From NCBI RefSeq assembly GCF_024508335.1, contig NZ_CP101988.1, positions 1,240,001 to 1,304,000 of the forward strand: DNA of 64,000 bases, written 5' to 3'. The stretch comes from Cellulomonas chengniuliangii (GTDB lineage: Bacteria; Actinomycetota; Actinomycetes; Actinomycetales; Cellulomonadaceae). A program made the position numbers and the translations under genes. This document shows positions 45,920 to 54,173 of this stretch, piece by piece; the stretch's first letter is position 1; every line of letters begins with the position of its first letter. The notes under the pieces are model-generated. The model was given only the letters and a program-made list of their open reading frames with translations. It did not search any database and had not been told where the DNA came from.

Positions 45920-48900
45920 GACTGCTCGCAGCCCGCCGTCGCGTCGCCCAGGCGGCCGCCCTCGTCACGGCCCCTGCCGTGCTCCTGGTGCTGGCCCTGG
46001 TGAACCCCGGCTTCCCCCTCGCCCGGGTCGACCTCAATGACGCCGGCGTGTGGCTGACCGCCACCGAGTCGTTGCGGCTCGGACGCCTGAACGCGCAGGT
46101 CGAGGAGCTCAACGCGGGACTGGTGACGACCGGCAGCCGTTTCGACGTGCTGCAGGACGGCGCGGACGTGCTGCTGGTCGAGCCCGTCACCGTGTCCCTG
46201 GTGGACCCGGCCACGGTCACGCTCGCCGCCCAGGTCGCCGTGCCCTCGGGCTCCGAGGTGTCGATGGGCGGCGGGACGATCGCGTTGGTCGACCCGGACG
46301 GCGACGCGTGGGTGCGTCCCGTCGCGCAGCTCGGCGGGCTCGCGCCCGCGGCGGACACGCCGGACATGGTGCTCGGCGCGGGTGGCCGCGTGGTGGTCAC
46401 CGACTCGGGGGTGGCCTACGGCGTGGACGCCGAGACCGGCGACGTCACGCGGGTCGCACTGGTCGACGGGCAGCCGCAGGCCGAGCCCGCGGGGACGCTC
46501 GGGGCCCCGGTCGAGCAGCTCACCGCGGTGGGCGACGAGCCGGTGGGCCTCAGCAGCGACACCGTGCGCAGCCGCCGGGCGGCTGTGCCGCTCGAGGGCG
46601 GGCGCGACGTGGTCCTGCAGCAGCCCGGCCCGGCCCATGACACGGTGCTGGTGGCGACACGGGACGCCTTGCTCGAGGCGCCGCTCGGCGGTGGCGACGT
46701 GGCACGTCATGCCACCACGGGCCAGGGCGTGCCTGCCGCGCCGGTGCGGCTCGACGGCTGTGCGCACGGCGCCTGGGCCTCGGGCTCCGGCTCGTACCTG
46801 CGGCGCTGCGGCGAGGGCAAGCCGGAGGTGCTGGACCTCGAGGGCATGACCACCAGCGACGAGCTGACGTTCCGGGTCAACCGCGGCGTCGTGGTGCTGA
46901 ACGACACCCTGCGCGGCCGGCTGTGGATGCCGATGGAGGACGTCGCGCTCCGCGAGCCGAACTGGCAGGACATCGTCCCCGAGGACGAGCCTGAGGAGAG
47001 CCAGGAGGAGGCCGAGGGCGCCGCGACCACCCAGGACCTCCTCGCGGAGTGCGGCGCCGAGTCGTCCGCCCCGCAGGCCCAAGACGACGTCTTCGGAGTG
47101 CGCCCGGGACGGACGATGATCCTGCCGGTCATCGACAACGACTCCTCCTCGGACTGCGGGATCCTCGCGGTGAGCGAGTTCGACCCCCTGCCCGAGGAGT
47201 TCGGCACGCTCCAGGCGATCTACGGAGGGCGCGCGCTGCAGGTCCGGGTCAACCCCGACGCCGCGGGGACTGTCGTCTTCACGTACACGATCTCGGACGG
47301 GCGGGGCACCAGCGCCCCGTCGACGGCCGACGTGCAGCTCACGGTCCGCGACCCGGGCATCAACGACGCGCCAGTGCAGAGCCGGATCGGCTCGCTGAGC
47401 GTCGAGCAGGATGCGCACGCGCAGTACAACGCCCTGGCCGACTTCACCGACCCCGACGGCGACGACCTCACGCTGGTCGACGCGACGGCGACGTCGGGCA
47501 CGGTCCGGTTCCGGCAGGACGGGATCGTCACGTATCAGGCGGACGGCGGGACGCTGGGCCGCACCGAGGTCCGGCTGCTGGTCTCGGACGGCCAGGAGAC
47601 CGTCGAGGGCACGCTCGTCGTGGACATCCGAGCCGCGGGCTCGCTGGCGCCCCAGATCGACCCGGTGCACGCGGTCACCTACGTGGACCAGCCGGTGCGG
47701 CTGCAGCCGCTCGACGCCGTGCGCACCAGCGGCAAGGAGCCGGTGCGCCTCGCGGGGGTCGACGACCTGCCCGGCGCCAAGATCACCACCGACCTCGCCG
47801 CCGGCACGTTCACGTTCAGCGCCCCGCGCCCCGGCACCTACTACGTGAGCTTCGTCGTGGTGGCGGCCCCGCAGCAGGCCACGGGCCTGGCCCGGGTGGA
47901 CGTGCTCGAGTGGCCGTCGCAGGTCGAGCCGCCCGTGGCGGTGCGGGACCGGGTGTCCCTGGCCCCTGGCCGCGAGGTGACCGTGGCGCCGCTGGCGAAC
48001 GACTCCGACCCGGCCGGCGGGGTGCTGGTGCTGCAGTCCGTGGACACGCCCGAGGACTCCGGGCTGCGGGTCGCCATCCTCAACCACGAGCTCGTGCGGA
48101 TCTCCGCGACGCGCACCCTCACCGCCCCCGTGTCGCTCACGTACACGGTGTCCAACGGCGCGGCGTCGGCGGTCGGGGAGATCGCCGTCCACCCGGTGCC
48201 CGCGTCCGCGGTCGCGCAACCGCCCGTCGTGGAGAACCTCGAGGTGAGCGTGCGCACCGGGGGAGTCGTGACGGTGCGGGTGCTCGACCACGCCTACGAC
48301 CCTGACGGCGACGCGCTCTCCGTCGTGCCAGCCCTCGCCGAGCCGCTCGGGGAGGGCGAGGGCCTGCTCTTCGTCTCGGGCGACGTGCTCCGCTACCAGG
48401 CCCCCGCGACCCCGCTCACCGCCCACGCGACCTTCGTCGTCCGCGACGAGACCGGCAACGAGACCGCGGCGACCCTGACGGTGCGGGTGCACGCGTCGGA
48501 CGCCACCAGCAAGTCGCCGCCCCGCCCGCGCGACCTCACCGCCCGAGTCTTCGAGGGCGAGGCCATCCGCATCGCGGTGCCCCTGGTGGGCATCGACGAC
48601 GACGGCGACGGCGTGACGCTGCTCGGCGTGGCGGTGGCGCCCACCAAGGGGCGGGTCATCGACTCGGGGGCCGACTGGCTCGAGTACGAGGCGCTGCCCA
48701 ACGAGACGGGCACCGACTCGTTCACCTACGCGGTCGAGGACTGGACCGGGCAACGGGCCGTCGCGACCATCCGGGTCGGCATCAGCCCCCGGCCCGCGGA
48801 GAGCGCCCAGATCGTGGCCCGCAACGACGACGTGACCGTGCGGCCCGGCCAGCGGGTCGAGGTGCGCGTGCTGGCCAACGACATCGACGCCAGCGGTGGC

Positions 48901-51900
48901 GAGCTCGCCCTCGCCGAGGAGCTCGACATGGCCGAGGGCATCGATGCCAAGGTCGAGGGCCGGCGGATCATCGTCCAGGCGCCGCCGAGCCCCGGCGTCC
49001 TGCAGATCGCGTACACGGTGACCAACGGCCGCGGCGGCAGGGACTCCGCGGTGCTCACTGTCAACGTGCTCGAGGACGCGCCCGTGCTGCCTCCGGTGGC
49101 CCGTGACGTCGTGGTGCCGGCGATCGACACCCTCGGCCGGGAGAGCGTCGAGGTCGATGTGCTCGCGGTGGCGCAGAACCCGAGCGGGCCGCTGAGCGAC
49201 CTCGAGGTGTCGGTGCCCGACTCGGCGGCGGGCGTCGCGTCGGTCACCCCCACCGGCAGCGTCGTCATCACGCTCGGGGAGCACGCCCAGACGGTGCCGT
49301 ACCTGCTGACCAACACGACCGCGCGCAGCACCGCCCGGACGTACGCGTTCATCACCGTGCCCGCGCTGGGGTTCTTCCCGCCGACGCCACGCCCCAAGGC
49401 GCCCGAGCTGCGGGTGGCGTCCGGCGAGCAGATCGTGATCCCGCTCGACGAGCAGGTGCAGGTGGCGCCAGGGCGCGTCGCGACGATCGCGGACCCGTCC
49501 GCGGTGCAGGCCACCAAGTCCGACGGGTCCCACCTGGTGCGGGACGCCACGACGCTGGTGTTCACCTCGGCGTCCGGGTATGCCGGCCCGGCGTCCATCA
49601 CGGTGCCTGTGACGGACCGGACGAGCGTCTCGGACACCACCGGCCGCACCTCCGTCATCACCCTGTCGATCACGGTGTACGCGGTGGACGACCACCCCCC
49701 GAAGTTCATCGCGCCGACGATCGCCGTGGCGCCGGGCGAGGAGCCGGTGGCGGTGGACCTGCGGACGCTCACCACCGGCCCCGAGGGGGCCACCGGCAGC
49801 GCGGACCTGTACTCGTACCAGCTGCGCTCCGCCGTCCCCTCCGGGTTCACCGCCACCCTGGACGGCTCGGTGCTGCGCGTCGCGGCGGGCCGCACCACCG
49901 CCAAGGGCACGATCGGCTCGATCGACCTCACGCTCGGCTATGGGCGGGCGGGGTCGATGGAGGTCACGGTGGACCTGCGGACGACCGCGAGCACCCGGGC
50001 CATGCCCCGGGTCCTCGACCGCCGCATCACGGACGGGGTGCAGGGGCGCGAGGTCACCGTCGACGCCCTCGCGGGGGCGCGCAACCCCTTCCCGGACAGC
50101 CCGCTGACCATCGTCGAGGCCGTCGTCGAGACGCCCGGCTCCGGCACGGCGTCCCTGTCCGGCGCCAACGTCGTGGTGCGGCCGGGAACCGACTTCGTCG
50201 GAGAGATGGTCGTCCGGTTCGGCGTGCGCGACGCCACCGGCGACCCGGACCGGCAGGTCGAGGGCCGCATCACCGTGGTCGTGCGCGGCAAGCCGGCCAC
50301 CCCCAAGGCGCCGCGGGTCGTCGAGGTCCGCGACCGCACCGTCGTGCTCAGCTGGGACGCCCCGGACGACCGCGGTGAGCGGATCACCGGCTACCGCGTG
50401 ACGCCCACCCCGGCCGCCGGCGCCGGGTCGCGCCAGTGCGCCAGCACCACGTGCACGATCGACAACCTCACCAACGACGTCGAGTACACCTTCACGGTCG
50501 CCGCGCTGAACGCGGTGGACTGGTCCGAGCCGAGCCCGGCGTCGGCGACGGCGCGGCCCGACGCCGTGCCGGACAGGCCCGAGCCGCCGACGCTCGTCTC
50601 GGGCGACGGGCAGGTCAGCGTGTCGTGGACCGCGCCGACGAGCCCTGGCTCGCCGGTGTCCCGGTACGACGTGATGATCTCGCCGGCGCCCGGCAGCGGC
50701 AGCGCCACCCAGACCACCTCGTCGCTGGGCGCCACGTTCAACGGTCTGCGGAACGGCACCGCGTACACCGTGCAGGTGCGCGCCTACAACAGGCTCCCCG
50801 AGCCCAGCGCCTGGAGCACGCCGTCGGCGCCGGCCACCCCGGCGAAGGCCCCGGAGGCGCCCATGCCGCGTGCCGTCGGCACCGTCACCGGGTGGTTCGG
50901 CACCACCGGCCGCATCGACGTCGACTGGGACGCCCCGGCGGACAACGGCGCGCCGATCACCGGGTACCACGTCTCCGTGGACGGGGGCCCGCCCGTGGCC
51001 AACGGGACGTCCAACCATTTCGTGATCGCCGAGGCCGAGCGCGGCAAGACCTACGAGATCCGGGTCCGCGCCGTGAACCGGGCGGGCGAGTCCGCCTGGG
51101 GGGTCGTCACGGGCACCACGTACAGCGCGCCGGACACCCCGAAGGGGCTGTCGGCGACGACGTCGGGCACCGCGTTCGGCGCCGGCGCCGTGGTGCTGGC
51201 ATGGACGGCGCCCGCCGACGCCGGAGGCCGAGGCATGTCGATCAAGCACTACGAGATCGAGGGCTACGGCACGACGAGCTCCCGCGCCTTCACCATCCCC
51301 GCCACGGGCGGCACGACGGTGACCGCACGGATCCGCGCCGTCAACACGCGCGACCTGGCCAGCGAGTGGGCGACGTTCACCGGCGTCACCGTGCGGACAG
51401 TGCCCCAGCAGCCGAGGCTCACCGTCGCGGCGGGAGCAGTCGACCAGGTCTCCATCGTGGTCGCCGACGGCGCGGACGGCGGATCGCCGATCGACCGGCG
51501 GCAGCACCGGGTCAACAGCAGCCGCGCGTTGGGCGACGATCGGGACTGGGTCACCGGCGCGCCTCCGGCGGTGCACGGGCAGGCGGGCGGAGACGTCACC
51601 ATCGACTACCGGGTCGGGAACGCCGTCGGCTGGTCTGAGCCGGTCCGTCAGACGGCCCAGCCGGGCCGGGCAGCGGTCCCCGACGCCCCGGGACAGCTGA
51701 CCGCGTCCTCCCCGGGCGCCGAGGTGCTCGACTTCGCCTGGACGGCGCCGGTCGACAACGGGCGGCCGGTCACCGGCTACGAGTGGGAGATCCTCCGCGG
51801 CGCGGCGGTGCTCAAGCGTGGCTCGGTGGGCGCCGGCGTCCTGGGCGTGGCCCGGGAGACCGTGCCCGGGGGCGGCGCCGTCACGGTCCGTGTGCGCGCC

Positions 51901-51969
51901 GTCAACGCCGTCGGGCCCAGCGCCTGGGCCACGTCGGCCGAGATCGCCGTCCCGGCCACGAGCGGATGA
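45916..51969 (+). CDS. Giant Ig-like/fibronectin III surface protein (2017 aa)
   Basis: 2017 residues, the largest gene here. One N-terminal membrane anchor (residues about 10-32, AALVTAPAVLLVLALV) is followed by a beta-propeller-like region with repeated short strands (40-350), an acidic linker (EDEPEESQEEAEG), then about eleven Ig/cadherin-like repeats of the FTDPDGDDLT...GTDSFTYAVED type, and from residue about 1458 five to six fibronectin III domains (VVLSWDAPDDRGERITGYRV, VSWTAPTSPGSPVSRYDV, and so on). No sortase signal is seen. It probably projects from the cell surface as a rod. Its position between the kinase and the MoxR ATPase suggests its export or assembly is under their control. 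Confidence 0.88.
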   Translation: MRLLAARRRVAQAAALVTAPAVLLVLALVNPGFPLARVDLNDAGVWLTATESLRLGRLNAQVEELNAGLVTTGSRFDVLQDGADVLLVEPVTVSLVDPATVTLAAQVAVPSGSEVSMGGGTIALVDPDGDAWVRPVAQLGGLAPAADTPDMVLGAGGRVVVTDSGVAYGVDAETGDVTRVALVDGQPQAEPAGTLGAPVEQLTAVGDEPVGLSSDTVRSRRAAVPLEGGRDVVLQQPGPAHDTVLVATRDALLEAPLGGGDVARHATTGQGVPAAPVRLDGCAHGAWASGSGSYLRRCGEGKPEVLDLEGMTTSDELTFRVNRGVVVLNDTLRGRLWMPMEDVALREPNWQDIVPEDEPEESQEEAEGAATTQDLLAECGAESSAPQAQDDVFGVRPGRTMILPVIDNDSSSDCGILAVSEFDPLPEEFGTLQAIYGGRALQVRVNPDAAGTVVFTYTISDGRGTSAPSTADVQLTVRDPGINDAPVQSRIGSLSVEQDAHAQYNALADFTDPDGDDLTLVDATATSGTVRFRQDGIVTYQADGGTLGRTEVRLLVSDGQETVEGTLVVDIRAAGSLAPQIDPVHAVTYVDQPVRLQPLDAVRTSGKEPVRLAGVDDLPGAKITTDLAAGTFTFSAPRPGTYYVSFVVVAAPQQATGLARVDVLEWPSQVEPPVAVRDRVSLAPGREVTVAPLANDSDPAGGVLVLQSVDTPEDSGLRVAILNHELVRISATRTLTAPVSLTYTVSNGAASAVGEIAVHPVPASAVAQPPVVENLEVSVRTGGVVTVRVLDHAYDPDGDALSVVPALAEPLGEGEGLLFVSGDVLRYQAPATPLTAHATFVVRDETGNETAATLTVRVHASDATSKSPPRPRDLTARVFEGEAIRIAVPLVGIDDDGDGVTLLGVAVAPTKGRVIDSGADWLEYEALPNETGTDSFTYAVEDWTGQRAVATIRVGISPRPAESAQIVARNDDVTVRPGQRVEVRVLANDIDASGGELALAEELDMAEGIDAKVEGRRIIVQAPPSPGVLQIAYTVTNGRGGRDSAVLTVNVLEDAPVLPPVARDVVVPAIDTLGRESVEVDVLAVAQNPSGPLSDLEVSVPDSAAGVASVTPTGSVVITLGEHAQTVPYLLTNTTARSTARTYAFITVPALGFFPPTPRPKAPELRVASGEQIVIPLDEQVQVAPGRVATIADPSAVQATKSDGSHLVRDATTLVFTSASGYAGPASITVPVTDRTSVSDTTGRTSVITLSITVYAVDDHPPKFIAPTIAVAPGEEPVAVDLRTLTTGPEGATGSADLYSYQLRSAVPSGFTATLDGSVLRVAAGRTTAKGTIGSIDLTLGYGRAGSMEVTVDLRTTASTRAMPRVLDRRITDGVQGREVTVDALAGARNPFPDSPLTIVEAVVETPGSGTASLSGANVVVRPGTDFVGEMVVRFGVRDATGDPDRQVEGRITVVVRGKPATPKAPRVVEVRDRTVVLSWDAPDDRGERITGYRVTPTPAAGAGSRQCASTTCTIDNLTNDVEYTFTVAALNAVDWSEPSPASATARPDAVPDRPEPPTLVSGDGQVSVSWTAPTSPGSPVSRYDVMISPAPGSGSATQTTSSLGATFNGLRNGTAYTVQVRAYNRLPEPSAWSTPSAPATPAKAPEAPMPRAVGTVTGWFGTTGRIDVDWDAPADNGAPITGYHVSVDGGPPVANGTSNHFVIAEAERGKTYEIRVRAVNRAGESAWGVVTGTTYSAPDTPKGLSATTSGTAFGAGAVVLAWTAPADAGGRGMSIKHYEIEGYGTTSSRAFTIPATGGTTVTARIRAVNTRDLASEWATFTGVTVRTVPQQPRLTVAAGAVDQVSIVVADGADGGSPIDRRQHRVNSSRALGDDRDWVTGAPPAVHGQAGGDVTIDYRVGNAVGWSEPVRQTAQPGRAAVPDAPGQLTASSPGAEVLDFAWTAPVDNGRPVTGYEWEILRGAAVLKRGSVGAGVLGVARETVPGGGAVTVRVRAVNAVGPSAWATSAEIAVPATSG

Positions 51970-52065
51970 GCCGGATGAGCCGCTAGACGTCCGCGGCCGC
52001 GCCGTGCCAGGGCGCGCCGCCTTGAGACCTTCGCTGAACCAGCCCCACCCAGAGAGAGCATCCCG

Positions 52066-53022
52066 ATGACACCTGAGCAAGCGACCTGGTTCGCCGAGAC
52101 CTTCGGCGCGCTCGTGGACAACGTGGGCCGTGCCCTGCTCGGCAAGGAGCACGCCGTGCGCCTGGCCATGACGGCGATGATCGCCGAGGGCCACCTGCTG
52201 CTCGAGGACGCGCCGGGAACGGGCAAGACGTCGCTGGCCAAGGCCATCGCGGCCACGGTGCAGGGCACCCACCACCGCATCCAGTTCACCCCGGACCTGC
52301 TGCCCAGCGACGTCACCGGCGTGACCATCTACGACCAGGGCTCGGGACGGTTCGAGTTCCACCCCGGCCCCATCTTCGCCTCGGTGGTGCTGGCCGACGA
52401 GATCAACCGGGCCTCGCCCAAGACCCAGTCCGCGCTGCTCGAGGTCATGGAGGAGGGCCAGATCACGGTGGACGGGGTGACCCACCCGGTGGGCCGCCCG
52501 TTCATGGTCATCGCCACGCAGAACCCCATCGAGCAGGCGGGCACCTACCGGCTGCCCGAGGCGCAGCTCGACCGGTTCCTGATCAAGACGTCGCTGGGGT
52601 ACCCGGACCGGGTGGCGGCGGTCGAGATCCTCGCGGGGGCGAAGGACCGCACCACGACGCTGAAGCCGAAGATCACCACCCACGCGGTGGGGGACATGGC
52701 CCAGCTGGCCACGACGGTGCACATCGACGCCGCCGTCCTGGACTACGTGGCACGCCTGCTCGAGGCCACGCGCGAGGACGCCCAGACCTCGCTCGGCGCC
52801 AGCGTGCGCGGCGGCCTGGCGCTCGTCCGCTGCGCGAAGGTCTGGGCGGCCTCCGAGGGCCGCGCGTACGTCGTGCCGGACGACGTGAAGTCGCTCGCCA
52901 CGCCCGTGCTCGCGCACCGGCTCATGCTGGACACCGAGGCGGAGTTCGCGGGCGTGACCACCACCCACGTGCTCGACCGGATCGTCGCGGACACCCAGCC
53001 CCCGGCCCTGCGGGCGGTCTGA
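52066..53022 (+). CDS. MoxR-family AAA+ ATPase
   Basis: 318-residue MoxR ATPase. Walker A is EDAPGTGKTSLAKAIAATV at about residues 47-65, followed by QFTPDLLPSDVTG, Walker B ASVVLADEINRASPKTQSAL, sensor MVIATQNPIEQAGTYRLPEA and ARLLEATREDAQTSLGASVR. MoxR proteins act as chaperones for assembly of partner complexes, usually with a DUF58 protein, which follows 2 nt later. A 96-nt gap separates it from the giant gene; GAGAGAG is the ribosome site. Confidence 0.94.
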   Translation: MTPEQATWFAETFGALVDNVGRALLGKEHAVRLAMTAMIAEGHLLLEDAPGTGKTSLAKAIAATVQGTHHRIQFTPDLLPSDVTGVTIYDQGSGRFEFHPGPIFASVVLADEINRASPKTQSALLEVMEEGQITVDGVTHPVGRPFMVIATQNPIEQAGTYRLPEAQLDRFLIKTSLGYPDRVAAVEILAGAKDRTTTLKPKITTHAVGDMAQLATTVHIDAAVLDYVARLLEATREDAQTSLGASVRGGLALVRCAKVWAASEGRAYVVPDDVKSLATPVLAHRLMLDTEAEFAGVTTTHVLDRIVADTQPPALRAV

Positions 53023-53024
53023 CG

Positions 53025-54173
53025 GTGCTGCCACGCATCAGCCCTGTCGGCTGGGGCGCCGTCATCGGCGCCCTGGCCGGCCTCGTTCTCGGCCGGTGGC
53101 TGGGCTGGCTCGAGCTCGCTGCCTTGGGGGCGGCGCTGGGCGTGGCGGTCGTCGTCTCGCTGGTGATGACGGTCGGGCGGGACCGGTACGTGGTGGACCT
53201 GTACCTGGCCGACCGGCGTGTGCGGGTCGGGGAGCGGGCCGTCGGCCGCCTCACCGTGCGCAACGCGTCCCGGCGGCGCTCGCTGCCCGCCCGGATCGAG
53301 CTCCCGGTCGGCACGGGCGCCGCCGAGCTGCCGCTGCCCTCGCTGTCCGGCGGAGAGGAGCACGAGGACCTCTTCGCCATCCCGACGTCCCGCCGTGCGG
53401 TCGTCGTCGTGGGGCCGGTGCGCTCGGTGCGCGGCGACCCGCTGGGCCTGGCCCGGCGTCGGCTGCGCTGGACGGAGCCCGTCGAGCTCTTCGTGCACCC
53501 CCGGATCGTCTCGCTCACGGGCGCGAGCTCCGGGCTGCTACGCGACCTCGAGGGGCAGTCCACCCGCGACCTGTCCGACTCCGACCTGTCGTTCCACGCG
53601 CTGCGCGACTACGTCGCGGGCGACGACCGCCGGTACATCCACTGGCGCACCACCGCGCGACGCGGGGTGCTGATGGTCAAGCAGTTCGAGGACACGCGGC
53701 GCACGCAGACCGTCGTGGCGCTGTCCACCGACCCTCGCGACTACGCCGACGCCGACGAGTTCGAGCTGGCGGTCTCGACGGCCGCGTCCCTGGGCGTCCA
53801 GGTGCTGCGCGAGGAGCGTGACCTCGCCGTCCTCGCGGGGCCCGGGCGGTTGCGCGTGGAGACCCCGCCGCGGCTCCTCGACGACTGCGCGGCGCTGGGC
53901 CTCGCGCTCGGCACAGCGGGCGCGGGCGACCTCGGCAGGCGGATCGCGCGCGACGCCCCGGAGGCGTCGGTGGCCCTGCTGGTCGCCGGCTCGACCCCGA
54001 CGGTCGGCCAGTTGCGCGCCGGGGTGCGCCACGTCCCGGTGGGCACCCGCACGGTGGTGCTGACCTGCGCGCTGGGCGCGGACGTCGAGGTGCGCACCCA
54101 GGGCTCGTTGACCCTCGGCGTCCTGGGCCGGCTCGACGACCTGCCCCGTGTGCTGCGCAGGGCGCTCGGATGA
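53025..54173 (+). CDS. DUF58 membrane protein
   Basis: 382 residues with two N-terminal helices (GAVIGALAGLVLGRWLGWLE and LGVAVVVSLVMTV), a beta-sandwich, and the DUF58 signature LSFHALRDYVAGDDRRYIHW followed by RTTARRGVLMVKQFEDTR. The C-terminal part resembles a von Willebrand A-like fold. It is the standard partner of MoxR. The 3' end overlaps the transglutaminase-like gene by 4 nt. Confidence 0.92.
   Translation: MLPRISPVGWGAVIGALAGLVLGRWLGWLELAALGAALGVAVVVSLVMTVGRDRYVVDLYLADRRVRVGERAVGRLTVRNASRRRSLPARIELPVGTGAAELPLPSLSGGEEHEDLFAIPTSRRAVVVVGPVRSVRGDPLGLARRRLRWTEPVELFVHPRIVSLTGASSGLLRDLEGQSTRDLSDSDLSFHALRDYVAGDDRRYIHWRTTARRGVLMVKQFEDTRRTQTVVALSTDPRDYADADEFELAVSTAASLGVQVLREERDLAVLAGPGRLRVETPPRLLDDCAALGLALGTAGAGDLGRRIARDAPEASVALLVAGSTPTVGQLRAGVRHVPVGTRTVVLTCALGADVEVRTQGSLTLGVLGRLDDLPRVLRRALG

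Noticed and set aside
44611-53034. A 2807-codon open frame on the minus strand opposite the kinase and the giant Fn3 gene.
   Set aside because: It is composed of Arg/Gly/Ala/His-rich low-complexity sequence with no family motif, mirrors the plus-strand genes, and arises because stops are rare in this GC-rich DNA.
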